Positions 46,808-55,426 of a stretch of DNA of 64,000 nucleotides are shown piece by piece. Source of the DNA: Flavobacterium hungaricum. Its GTDB lineage: Bacteria > Bacteroidota > Bacteroidia > Flavobacteriales > Flavobacteriaceae. The first letter of the stretch is position 1, and every line of letters begins with the position of its first letter. The stretch is from assembly GCF_015182285.1 (NCBI RefSeq), contig NZ_PRDM01000003.1:310001-374000 (forward strand). The letters are read 5' to 3'. The translations under genes and the position numbers were made by a program. A model generated the notes under the pieces. That model saw only the letters and a program-made list of their open reading frames with translations, ran no database searches and was not told the origin of the DNA.

Positions 46808-49312
46808 ATGCGTTTGAATACAATTACTAAAATCCTGAGCTTATTTTTGATCATCTGCGTTTCGTTTTCGATAAATGCAGCTGAAATATGGGTTTCTACA
46901 AAAGGAAATGACAAAAACTTGGGCACAAAAGATAATCCGCTGGCAACGGTTCACATGGCAATGCGAAAAGCCAGAGAACTGCGCCGACTAAAAGATCCAT
47001 CCATAAAAGACGGAATCCGAATCATAGTAATGAACGGAACGTATTATTTAAACGAACCTTTGTTTGTAAGACCAGAAGATTCGGGAACGCCGGAAAGTCC
47101 CACAATAATTGAAGCCGATGCAAATGCAAAGCCAATTATCAGCGGTGGAATCGAAATTAAAAACTGGAAAAAAACCAGCGTTTTAAATGGTAAAAAAGGA
47201 ACATTTTGGGTGGCCGATGCTCCTCAAAAAGCAGGTTCAATTATCAATTACAGACAATTATGGGTCAACGGAAAAAAAGCCGTGAGAGCCAAAAGCACTG
47301 CCGGAAATGCAATGGACCGAATTTTATCCTGGGATCATCAGTCGCAAACCTGCTGGATTCCGTTTAAAGACAAATCGATAAAGTTTGAGCCGGGAATGGA
47401 AATGTTTATCGTACAATGGTGGTCAATTGCCAATCTCCGAATCAAAAATATTGAAGTACAGAAAGACAGCGCCAGACTTTCGTTTGAAGAGCCTGAAAGC
47501 CGTATTCAGAGTGAACACCCTTGGCCTGCGCCGTGGATTTCTAAAAACAACGGAAATTCTGCTTTCTATTTAAATAACGGAATTTCCATGCTGAACGAAC
47601 CAGGCGAATGGTTTTTGGACAAGAAAAATGCCAAAATCTATTATATTCCGCGTCAGGGCGAAGAGATCAATTCGGCAAAAGTGACCGTTCCGGTTTTAGA
47701 AAATCTGGTGGAAGTAAAAGGAACCATTGATTCGCCTGTAAGTCATTTTAGATTTAAAGGAATTTCGTTTCAATACAGCAATTGGCTTCGCCCTTCAGAA
47801 CAAGGTCATGTGCCGCTGCAATCGGGTTTGTATTTGTTGGATGCTTATAAATTGAAACAGCCGGGAACGCCAAATCAGGCGAGTTTAGAAAATCAGGCGT
47901 GGGTAGGAAGACCTCGTGCGACGGTTGAAGTTAATTATGCTAATAATATTCAGTTTGAATCCTGCCGTTTTGAGCATTTGGCTTCGACTGGTTTGGATTT
48001 AAATAAAGGAACGAATCACAATACCGTAAAAGGAAATTTATTTAAAGATATTGGCGGAAGTGCCATCAATGTCGGCATTTTTTCTGAAGAAGCTTTTGAA
48101 GCGCATTTGCCTTTAATTATAAAAGACGAAAGAGAAATGTGCTCTGATGAAGTCATTGCCGATAATTTAATCACAAATGCAACCAATGAAGATTGGGGAA
48201 CTTTGGGAATCAGTGCTGGTTTTGTTAGAAATATTACTATTGAACACAACGAAATTTCAGACGTATCGTATTCTGGAATGGCGATGGGCTGGGGATGGAC
48301 GCATACGCCAAACGTAATGCAGAACAACAAAATTTTAGGAAACAAAATTCATCATTATGCGAAACATTTACATGATGTAGCAGGAATTTATACGCTTTCG
48401 GCACAACCCAACAGCCGAATTGAGGAAAATTACATAGACAAAGTTTACAACAGTCCGTATGCGCACGATCCGTTTTTATGGCTGTACTTGTATACTGATG
48501 AAGGTTCTGAAGGTTTTACGATTAAAAACAACTGGATTGCCGAAAAGAAAATCCTAAAAAACCATAACGGTCCAAAAGGAAACATCTGGGAACATAATGA
48601 TCCGTATGTAAGTACAAAAATTAAAGAGGCAGCCGGAATTAGAGCGCCTTATAAAGATTTAGAAAAAGAAGTCGTAATCGATGAGAAATGGGGATTGCAG
48701 GAAATGCCAAAACCTTATGCAATCGAGTTAATAGGTAATGATTTTGACATCGAAAAAATCAAATCGACATTAGTCGGTTTTAGAATTGTGGGGCAGGAAT
48801 TGTACCAATGGAAAAACCATTTGGTGATTTACGGAAAAATGAATCAGCCGGAAAGAACGAAGCGTAAACTGGCGGGTGCTTTTCCTTCTTTAGAAATTAA
48901 AATCTATGACGATTTGGTTTACGATTTTCAAAACTTCGAAAGATGTAAAGATTCGAAACCGGCATCGGATTGGGAAAATGTTGTTCTAACAGCAAATCTT
49001 CCTGCTGATGAAAAAGGGCAGAAAGAATATGTTGAGTACCACAAAACGCAATTTGAAAAATGGCCGGAAGTAGCAAAAGGTTTCTGCAACGCCGATTTTC
49101 AACAGTTACAGGTTTTCAAAAAAGACAGACAATTGATCTTGGTAATCAGTATTCCGAAAGGTGAAAATCTGGACAAACTAAATCCGAAAACAACCGAAAA
49201 TAATCCTCGTGTAGACGAATGGAACGCTTTAATGAAGAAATACCAATCTGGAATTGAAGGCGCAAAACCAGACGAAACCTGGATTTTCTTGAACAAAGTA
49301 GAAACGAAATAA
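46808..49312 (+). CDS. Secreted right-handed beta-helix protein, GH141-like glycosidase
   Basis: A signal peptide ends FSINAA (about residue 25). The protein starts AEIWVSTKGNDKNLGTKDNPLATV, followed by a Gly/Asn-rich parallel beta-helix with KGISFQYSNW, CRFEHLASTGLDL, GGSAINVGIFSEEAF, SDVSYSGMAMGWGW and HHYAKHLHDVAGIYTL. Length (834 aa) and pattern match the GH141 group, whose founding member acts as alpha-L-fucosidase on rhamnogalacturonan II; another member is a xylanase. Family assignment is by recognition and therefore moderate. The location beside fucose-type genes supports a deoxy-sugar-releasing role. Confidence 0.72.
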   Translation: MRLNTITKILSLFLIICVSFSINAAEIWVSTKGNDKNLGTKDNPLATVHMAMRKARELRRLKDPSIKDGIRIIVMNGTYYLNEPLFVRPEDSGTPESPTIIEADANAKPIISGGIEIKNWKKTSVLNGKKGTFWVADAPQKAGSIINYRQLWVNGKKAVRAKSTAGNAMDRILSWDHQSQTCWIPFKDKSIKFEPGMEMFIVQWWSIANLRIKNIEVQKDSARLSFEEPESRIQSEHPWPAPWISKNNGNSAFYLNNGISMLNEPGEWFLDKKNAKIYYIPRQGEEINSAKVTVPVLENLVEVKGTIDSPVSHFRFKGISFQYSNWLRPSEQGHVPLQSGLYLLDAYKLKQPGTPNQASLENQAWVGRPRATVEVNYANNIQFESCRFEHLASTGLDLNKGTNHNTVKGNLFKDIGGSAINVGIFSEEAFEAHLPLIIKDEREMCSDEVIADNLITNATNEDWGTLGISAGFVRNITIEHNEISDVSYSGMAMGWGWTHTPNVMQNNKILGNKIHHYAKHLHDVAGIYTLSAQPNSRIEENYIDKVYNSPYAHDPFLWLYLYTDEGSEGFTIKNNWIAEKKILKNHNGPKGNIWEHNDPYVSTKIKEAAGIRAPYKDLEKEVVIDEKWGLQEMPKPYAIELIGNDFDIEKIKSTLVGFRIVGQELYQWKNHLVIYGKMNQPERTKRKLAGAFPSLEIKIYDDLVYDFQNFERCKDSKPASDWENVVLTANLPADEKGQKEYVEYHKTQFEKWPEVAKGFCNADFQQLQVFKKDRQLILVISIPKGENLDKLNPKTTENNPRVDEWNALMKKYQSGIEGAKPDETWIFLNKVETK

Positions 49313-49316
49313 ATAT

Positions 49317-49437
49317 TATTAGCCACGAATTCACGAATTATTTTTTGAAATACTTTATCTGATATTATTCGAATTAATTCGAAAAAAATAATCGCAAAGA
49401 TTTTAAAAAGAAAATTCGTGAATTCGTGGCTAAAAAA
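49317..49437. repeat. Inverted repeat between GH141-like and Gfo/Idh/MocA genes
   Basis: TTAGCCACGAATTCACGAATT (arm start 49319) pairs with AATTCGTGAATTCGTGGCTAA at about 49412-49433. This resembles other CGTGGCTAA/ACGAATT repeats in the window. It may terminate the GH141-like transcript. Confidence 0.6.
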
Positions 49438-49470
49438 ACTAACATCAACAATCTAAAATAACCACACCCC

Positions 49471-50535
49471 ATGCTAAAAATAGCCATTCTAGGACTTGGA
49501 GAAGGACGAAGCACCATGTCGGCCGCTATAGAAAGTTCAAAATTAGAGCTTGTAAAAATATGCGACAGAAACGAAGACTTGTGCAAACAGCGCGCAAAAG
49601 AATTCGATTTTCATTCGTACACCACCAATTACGAAGATTTATTAAACGATGCGTCAATTGACATTATAGCTATTTACACGCCAGATCATTTGCATGCGCA
49701 GCACGTAAAAGAAGCTTTATTGCACGGAAAACATGTGGTTTGTACAAAACCTTTTATCGATGATCTTTCGGATGCTAAAGAATTGTTAGAATTAAGCGAA
49801 AAAACAGGAAAAAAAGTTTTCATTGGTCAAAGTTCCCGTTTCTTCGAACCAGCCAAAAGACAAAGAGCCGATTATGAAGCAGGTTTAATTGGGGATTTAA
49901 TTACAATCGAAGCACAATATCACGCCGATCACAGATGGTTTTTAAAGAAAGAATGGTCGCTTTTGCAATCATTTAAATGGCTGTACGGAGGTTTGAGCCA
50001 TCCTGTAGATTTCATCAGATGGTATCTGCCAAACATTCAGGAAGTAATGGGTTACGGAATGATCAGCAGTAACGGACAAGCAGCAGGATTGAAAAACGAA
50101 GATACGATGCACTTTATCTTTAAAGCAACCGACGGAAGAATTGCCCGTGTAAGCGGTGTTTATACGTCACCGACTCAGCCAGCGCAACGTGACAGCGGAA
50201 TGAGTACGATTTTAAGAGCAACAGAAGGAGCAAGTCAGGCCGATTATCACGAATTGCGTTATGCAGTTACAGATAAAACGGGCGAAGAAAAAGTAATTAC
50301 CTGGGGCGACAGCACGATAAAATATTATTTCCGTTTTGAAGGACAAAGTCATCACGGCGGGGAATATCAGAATTATTTAGAATATTTTGTAGACAGTATT
50401 GAGCAGGGTTTCGAAGCCTATCCAAACATGGAAGAAGGAATTGGAACGGTGGCTTTATTGCAGGCAATGGACAAATCACTGCAAACTGGAATGCCGGTTA
50501 AAATTGCCGATATTCTTAACGAATACGGACTATGA
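49471..50535 (+). CDS. Gfo/Idh/MocA-family oxidoreductase (second copy)
   Basis: The 354-residue protein has a Rossmann start (LKIAILGLGEGRSTMSAAIES) and the family motif GKHVVCTKPFIDDL with its lysine, then the substrate domain with GGLSHPVDFIRWYL. It probably oxidises or reduces a sugar or sugar acid with NAD(P). Its last 4 nt overlap the start of the symporter gene (ATGA), so uptake and oxidation are coupled. Confidence 0.88.
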   Translation: MLKIAILGLGEGRSTMSAAIESSKLELVKICDRNEDLCKQRAKEFDFHSYTTNYEDLLNDASIDIIAIYTPDHLHAQHVKEALLHGKHVVCTKPFIDDLSDAKELLELSEKTGKKVFIGQSSRFFEPAKRQRADYEAGLIGDLITIEAQYHADHRWFLKKEWSLLQSFKWLYGGLSHPVDFIRWYLPNIQEVMGYGMISSNGQAAGLKNEDTMHFIFKATDGRIARVSGVYTSPTQPAQRDSGMSTILRATEGASQADYHELRYAVTDKTGEEKVITWGDSTIKYYFRFEGQSHHGGEYQNYLEYFVDSIEQGFEAYPNMEEGIGTVALLQAMDKSLQTGMPVKIADILNEYGL

Positions 50536-52112
50536 ACAGCATCTACGATAAATTAACGACGCTCGATTTTATAATTGTAGCTGTTTATTTGGTGACTTTA
50601 TTAGTCATTGGTTATGTGGTGAGCGTGAAGCAGAGCAAGAAAAACGAAACACTTTTTCTGGCTTCCAATTCCTTAAATTGGTACAGCATCGGGTTTAATA
50701 TGTGGGGAACCAACGTTGGACCTTCGTCTTTATTGGCTTTTGCGAGTATTGGTTATGCTACGGGAATTGTAGCAGGAAATTTTGAGTGGTACGCTTTTGT
50801 GTTTTTACTGCTTTTGGCGATGGTTTTTGCACCAAGATATATTGCGAGTAAAGTGAGCACCATGCCCGAATATATGGGGAAACGCTACGGCGACAGTACG
50901 CAGAACATTCTAGCGTGGTATGCTTTAGTAAAAATATTAGTAAGCTGGCTGTCTTTAGGATTGTTCAGCGGAGGCGTTTTAGTACGTCAGATTTTAGGAA
51001 TTCCGATGTGGCAGAGTGTTACGGTTTTAGTAATTTTCTCTGGAATATTTACGTTTGCCGGAGGTTTAAAAGCGATTGCAAAAGTGAATGTTTTTCAGAT
51101 GATTCTGCTGATTGTAGTTTCGCTGACGCTTTCGTTTTTAGGTTTGCAAAAACTAGGCGGGATCGATGTCTTAATTGCTAAAACACCTTCAAACTTCTGG
51201 AATTTAATCCGACCTTCAGATGATGCGCATTATCCGTGGCCGGCTATTTTATTAGGATATCCTGTTGCAGCAGTTGCTTTTTTCTGTACCGATCAATCGA
51301 TGGTGCAGAGTGTTTTGGGAGCTAAAAATTTGGAACAAGGACAATTGGGTGTAAACTTTATTGGCTGGTTAAAAGTTATGGCGCTGCCGTTGTTTATTCT
51401 TCCGGGAATTTTGTGTTATGCTTTATATCCCGAATTAGGAAGCAATTCCGATTTGGCTTATATGACAATGGTTACGAATCTTTTTCCAAGCGGCATGAAC
51501 GGTTTGGTAATCTGCGTGATGATTGCGGTTTTGGTGGGAACAATTGGTTCTTCTCTAAACGCTTTGAGCACTGTTTTTACGAATGACATTTACGTGAAAA
51601 AAATCAACCCGACGGCAACTATCAAAGATCAAATTAAAATTGGACGTTTAACGATTGCTGCTGGTTGTGTCTTTGCGATTCTGATTGCCGTTGCAATTGA
51701 CAATATTAAAGGACAGAATTTATTCAATATTTTTCAGGCGGTTTTAGGTTTCTTGGCGCCATCTTTATCGGTTGTGTTTTTGCTGAGTGTTTTCTGGAAA
51801 CGCACTACAAAAAAAGCCGTAAATGCAACACTTTCTTGGGGTTCTGCCTTTAGTTTATTTGTTGGGGTTTTATACTTATGGATTTTCCCTGCAGATAAAT
51901 ATCCGGCCTGGCCTCACTTTTTATTGATTTCGTTTTACATTTTTGCTGTGCTTTTAGTTGCTGCAGTAATCATTTCTTTAACCGATAAAAATCCTGAAGT
52001 TAATTTTTCAGATGAAACGGATATTCCTAAAACAAGCAAAAAGGTGAAACTTTTGTTTGGGATGTTGGGATTGGCGATTTTGGTTTTGTATTTGGTTTTT
52101 AATGGGAATTAA
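50532..52112 (+). CDS. Sodium/solute symporter (SSS family)
   Basis: The 526-residue integral membrane protein has 13-14 predicted helices. SSS motifs include FLASNSLNWYSIGFNMWGTNVGPSS, a GFAGGLKAI-like TFAGGLKAIAKVNVFQ, and GTIGSSLNALSTVFTNDIY. SGLT-like members of this family import sugars with sodium. It overlaps the Gfo/Idh/MocA gene by 4 nt. The last codons (KKVKLLFGMLGLAILVLYL) recur downstream as a diverged remnant. Confidence 0.9.
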   Translation: MNSIYDKLTTLDFIIVAVYLVTLLVIGYVVSVKQSKKNETLFLASNSLNWYSIGFNMWGTNVGPSSLLAFASIGYATGIVAGNFEWYAFVFLLLLAMVFAPRYIASKVSTMPEYMGKRYGDSTQNILAWYALVKILVSWLSLGLFSGGVLVRQILGIPMWQSVTVLVIFSGIFTFAGGLKAIAKVNVFQMILLIVVSLTLSFLGLQKLGGIDVLIAKTPSNFWNLIRPSDDAHYPWPAILLGYPVAAVAFFCTDQSMVQSVLGAKNLEQGQLGVNFIGWLKVMALPLFILPGILCYALYPELGSNSDLAYMTMVTNLFPSGMNGLVICVMIAVLVGTIGSSLNALSTVFTNDIYVKKINPTATIKDQIKIGRLTIAAGCVFAILIAVAIDNIKGQNLFNIFQAVLGFLAPSLSVVFLLSVFWKRTTKKAVNATLSWGSAFSLFVGVLYLWIFPADKYPAWPHFLLISFYIFAVLLVAAVIISLTDKNPEVNFSDETDIPKTSKKVKLLFGMLGLAILVLYLVFNGN

Positions 52113-52135
52113 ATTTTACTAAAATATTATAATTT

Positions 52136-52162
52136 AAAAAGCTTTCTTTAAGGAAGCTTTTT
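52136..52162 (+). terminator. Terminator after the symporter
   Basis: AAAAAGCTTTC TTTA AGGAAGCTTTTT, 24 nt after the symporter stop codon. Confidence 0.82.
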
Positions 52163-52261
52163 AAGTTTTAATAAATGAAGGTAAAATAGTTGTGAAATTT
52201 AATTTGTAAGAATTATATTTTAATAATTAATAGATTTGCTTAAATGATTTAAGTAGAATAA

Positions 52262-52570
52262 ATGAAAACACATTTTGATTTAGAAAAAATAATAGAAAGT
52301 GGGATAATTACAAACGAACTGGATTATGAAAGAGCACTTATCTCTGATCGAAAACTAAGACTTTTGGCGAAGGATAGTGTTCATTTTAAAAACTTAAGAT
52401 CTAAGCTTCGTGAAATAATTGAGAAATATGAAAATGTTGAATGGAATGATGTCGATAAAATTGATGATCGAAAGCTTTTAGAAAGTGACAAATCTGAGCG
52501 TATAGCCGAATTAGAGAGATTATTTCGTGAAAATAGAAAACAAATAATTAGAAAGAAACTCAAAGAATAG
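52262..52570 (+). CDS. Hypothetical 102-aa charged helical protein
   Basis: The short protein is highly charged and predicted mostly helical (VHFKNLRSKLREIIEKYE, SERIAELERLFRENRKQII). It has no signal peptide and no family that I recognise. It lies between the intact symporter and a diverged copy of the symporter 3' end, so it probably came in with the rearrangement. An antitoxin or DNA-associated role is possible only by size and charge. Confidence 0.6.
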   Translation: MKTHFDLEKIIESGIITNELDYERALISDRKLRLLAKDSVHFKNLRSKLREIIEKYENVEWNDVDKIDDRKLLESDKSERIAELERLFRENRKQIIRKKLKE

Positions 52571-52571
52571 A

Positions 52572-52656
52572 AAAACAAGTAAAAAAAGTGAAGTTGTTAT
52601 TCGGGTTATTGGGACTGGCGATTTTGGTTGTGTATTTGGTTTTTAATGGGAATTAG
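52572..52656 (+). pseudogene. Diverged remnant of the symporter 3' end
   Basis: This stretch encodes VKLLFGLLGLAILVVYLVFN and the stop, matching the end of the symporter at 52044-52112 with mostly synonymous changes and two conservative replacements (M to L, L to V). An extra A in the preceding A-run breaks the frame. No start codon or upstream part is present. It has its own terminator downstream. It marks where an ancestral symporter 3' end was displaced. Confidence 0.82.
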
Positions 52657-52682
52657 AAAAATTTAATCTCTATCATAATCAT

Positions 52683-52713
52683 AACGCTTCTTAGCTAAAA
52701 GAAGCGTTTTTTT
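52683..52713 (+). terminator. Terminator after the symporter remnant
   Basis: AACGCTTC TTAGCTAAAA GAAGCGTT followed by a T-run, 26 nt after the remnant stop. It may be the original terminator of the ancestral symporter transcript. Confidence 0.8.
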
Positions 52714-52833
52714 ATGATATTTTATTATTGCAAAAGGAACAATAATTGTATGTAAATTTGTCTAAATAAAAGCAGTGTATGGTTTTGTTTAACAGATTTT
52801 AAATAAAGTTTAAAAATTGGAATTAAAAAATTG

Positions 52834-54753
52834 ATGAGTCAAAGAACAAGAAATCATATTATTGAAGAAGAATCAAGAATGTTTTTTAAAAAATCTATTC
52901 CTCAAATGTGGGTTTATAGAGATAAGCATGATGATTATGGAATAGATTGTGAGATAGAGATCTTCGATGAGCAAGGAAACCCCACAGGTACTGTATTTTG
53001 GGTACAATTAAAAGGAACCGATTCCAAAGATCAAAACCTTATAAAAAGCATCAATTTCAGTTCCGAAAAAATGACTCAGTTTTTAGCATATGATATACCT
53101 GTATTAATTGTACGCTACTCTAGTTATAATCAAAATTTATTTTTTCGATGGGCAAAAAATGTTAGAGACATGCAACCGTCTAAGAAATCAGTAAATTTTA
53201 AATTTTCTGATACAGATGTTTGGACATCAAATAGTCATATTGAAATTATTAAATACTTAAAAAATCAAATATTAATTAAGCAAGGAAGGCTCCAATTTCC
53301 AATTACTGTATCAATATCAAAAGAGTTAAATAATCCAAAGTTTATTGCCCCTCATTCATATTTGACAATTATTAAAAGTTGTTTGGCAAATCATAAAAAG
53401 TATTTTTCATTAGTTCAAAGATCAGAAGACTCTTTTTTGCAAATTTATGTTGATAGTCAAGGATTAGTATCTAGTTTATGTGATTTATCATTAGCACGGA
53501 TGAAGATTACTTTTCAAGATGTAAATAATATAAATTCTGACTTACTTGTAAAGCATATTTTAGTGACTATTACGCAATGCTTGTTTGATGTTGGAAAGGG
53601 AGATTTAGGGAATCAGCTTATCTTTAAAAACAATTTATTATCATTTCTTAAAAATAACGAAGATTATCTTAGTTCAATTTTATCACATTTGCTCGAAGGA
53701 GAATACTTCTCGACAACTGTAAATGAATTATCGCAATATTTTAAAGAGAATAAGCATGATAATATTTTAGAGACAATGATGAGTATTCTTCTTCTTTCTA
53801 AAAGGAAAAGCTTTGATGATGAAAAACTTTTAATTATTGAAAATTTTTTGGAAGAGCAACTTGCAATAGCAAAATTACGTGAGAATAATTTAAGTATTGC
53901 AGGAACTTTATATAATTTAGGCAATTTCTATAGAAGTGTGGGAGAGATTGATAAAGCTTTAACTCATTATATTGAAGTTAGGAAATACAATGCTTCATAT
54001 AAAAAACATTCATATTATTTGTTTGAGATCGGAGGACTGCTTTTTCTTAAAGGAAAGCCAAGTTATGCATCTAGATTTTATCAAAAGGCAATTGAATTAA
54101 AAACAAATCATCCTTTGGCTAAGGCACTTTTGGCTGATGCTTTACTTTATTCTGGTAAGTATTTACAAGCTTTAGAGAAGTATGATGAATTTCTCAACGA
54201 AATTTCAGTAGATTGTCCAAATCCAGATGAATGGTTTTTAAAATATTCTTGTTTAAAAACAATTTTACAAAATGGCTATCCAGAAACTCAAACAAGAGAT
54301 TCAATGAAAGCTAATGATTTTGTTGAAAAAGGAGAATGCGAGAAAGCTTTAGAGTTTGATTTGCTTGATAGTTTGGCTTGGTACAATTTGGCTGTTACAG
54401 AAATTAAACAAAGTAATAACATTACAGCATTTTTGTTTTTCTCTATAAGCGCACTATTAGATAATAGAGATTGTGAAGCGTGGACAAATGCAACTTTTTC
54501 AGGTTTTATAGAGGAAATAGATTTTTCACTTTTGGTAAATGTTATACGTACAGCTTATTTTTATAATGGACAGGAATATATAAATTATGTTTATGAGTCT
54601 ATGCAAAAGAAGAATTTGAAACCAGAAGTTTTAAATACTATTATTGAATTAATAGATAATACAGTTGAAGAAAGAATTGAAGAGCCTTTTTTATTAAGGA
54701 ATTTCTTCAATGAAAATGAATTTATAGAAATTACTATGAATTCTAATGGTTAA
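52834..54753 (+). CDS. DUF4365 (PD-(D/E)xK-like) nuclease-domain protein with TPR repeats
   Basis: The ATG at 52834 is used; the codon before it is TTG. The N-terminal domain (about 1-150) matches DUF4365: RTRNHIIEEESRMFFKKSIP, DDYGIDCEIEIFD and TVFWVQLKGTD. This provides D38, E40 and Q58-x-K60 as a plausible PD-(D/E)xK-type metal site. Helical repeats follow, with recognisable TPR units (about 345-450, for example AGTLYNLGNFYRSVGEIDKALTHY split over 351-374). DUF4365 proteins occur in many prokaryotic defence islands as predicted nucleases. No methylase or second effector is adjacent, so this is a candidate single-gene defence system. It is 639 aa. Confidence 0.78.
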   Translation: MSQRTRNHIIEEESRMFFKKSIPQMWVYRDKHDDYGIDCEIEIFDEQGNPTGTVFWVQLKGTDSKDQNLIKSINFSSEKMTQFLAYDIPVLIVRYSSYNQNLFFRWAKNVRDMQPSKKSVNFKFSDTDVWTSNSHIEIIKYLKNQILIKQGRLQFPITVSISKELNNPKFIAPHSYLTIIKSCLANHKKYFSLVQRSEDSFLQIYVDSQGLVSSLCDLSLARMKITFQDVNNINSDLLVKHILVTITQCLFDVGKGDLGNQLIFKNNLLSFLKNNEDYLSSILSHLLEGEYFSTTVNELSQYFKENKHDNILETMMSILLLSKRKSFDDEKLLIIENFLEEQLAIAKLRENNLSIAGTLYNLGNFYRSVGEIDKALTHYIEVRKYNASYKKHSYYLFEIGGLLFLKGKPSYASRFYQKAIELKTNHPLAKALLADALLYSGKYLQALEKYDEFLNEISVDCPNPDEWFLKYSCLKTILQNGYPETQTRDSMKANDFVEKGECEKALEFDLLDSLAWYNLAVTEIKQSNNITAFLFFSISALLDNRDCEAWTNATFSGFIEEIDFSLLVNVIRTAYFYNGQEYINYVYESMQKKNLKPEVLNTIIELIDNTVEERIEEPFLLRNFFNENEFIEITMNSNG

Positions 54754-54791
54754 GAATTAAAACTATTTTAATTTAAGTATTTTATATTCCT

Positions 54792-55001
54792 TTACTTCCC
54801 AGTCGAAACCAACAACTCCCGAATATCAACCTTTAAATATTTCGAAATCTCATAAAGTGTTTCAATAGAAGGTTGGTAATCATTCGTACACCAACGCGAA
54901 ACAGTCGAAACCGTTTTACCTAAATGTTTGGCTAATTCCTTATTACTTCTATTGTTTTCAACTAAAACAACCTTTATTCTATTTAAATTTAATTGCGACA
55001 T
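54792..55001 (-). CDS. XRE-family (Cro/cI-like) HTH regulator
   Basis: The 69-residue protein is a single HTH_3 domain: IKVVLVENNRSNKELAKHLG, TVSTVSRWCTNDYQPS, and ISKYLKVDIRELL. Such compact regulators usually repress their own or adjacent genes. It is divergent from the SymE-like gene, with 163 nt between them, and converges on the DUF4365 gene. Pairing with SymE suggests regulation of that toxin-like gene. Confidence 0.85.
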   Translation of the reverse strand: MSQLNLNRIKVVLVENNRSNKELAKHLGKTVSTVSRWCTNDYQPSIETLYEISKYLKVDIRELLVSTGK

Positions 55002-55116
55002 AATGTTGATTTATTGCTTTTTTATGCAAATATGATGTATTTTAAATATAATAAATAGTATAATAAAATTACACAAAAGTGCTACAAAATTATACTTTAA
55101 TTAGATTACTTTACTA

Positions 55117-55143
55117 TTTGTAATAAAAATATTACTATATTTG
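55117..55143 (+). promoter_or_regulatory. Possible promoter of the SymE-like gene
   Basis: TTTG at 55117-55120 and TATATTTG at 55136-55143 fit the Bacteroidetes -33/-7 consensus, with a slightly short 15-nt spacer. The -7 box ends 21 nt before the ATG. Confidence 0.45.
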
Positions 55144-55164
55144 CTTTGGATAAGAAATAATAAA

Positions 55165-55368
55165 ATGAAACAATCAGCAAAAAGACGATTAAAAATTCAG
55201 CCAAAATTCATGGCAAGATCGTATCATCGATATGTAATATTCCCCGAAATTCGTCTTTGCGGAAAATGGCTTCAGGAAATCGGTTTTAAATGCGGGAATT
55301 TTGTAACAGTTGAACATCAGCGAAATAAAATCATCATTACAACCCATAATGAGGTTGAAACAAAATAA
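55165..55368 (+). CDS. SymE-like small protein (toxin-family)
   Basis: The ATG at 55165 is favoured over an upstream TTG. The 67-residue product is basic and contains RLKIQPKFMARS, FPEIRLCGKWLQEIGFKCGNFVTVE and KIIITTH, which is the SymE/AbrB-like pattern (P.I.L.G.WL...GF..G). SymE of Escherichia coli is an SOS-induced toxin with RNA- or DNA-targeting activity. In Bacteroidetes such genes occur with XRE regulators. Toxicity here is untested. A terminator hairpin follows directly. Confidence 0.75.
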   Translation: MKQSAKRRLKIQPKFMARSYHRYVIFPEIRLCGKWLQEIGFKCGNFVTVEHQRNKIIITTHNEVETK

Positions 55369-55407
55369 AAAACACATAGCTTTCAATCTGGAAAACTATG
55401 TGTTTTA
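55368..55407. terminator. Terminator between convergent SymE-like and decarboxylase genes
   Basis: AAAACACATAG CTTTCAATCTGGAAAA CTATGTGTTTT stem-loop. It can act in both directions. Confidence 0.75.
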
Positions 55408-55426
55408 TTATGAAATCAAAAGCCCT

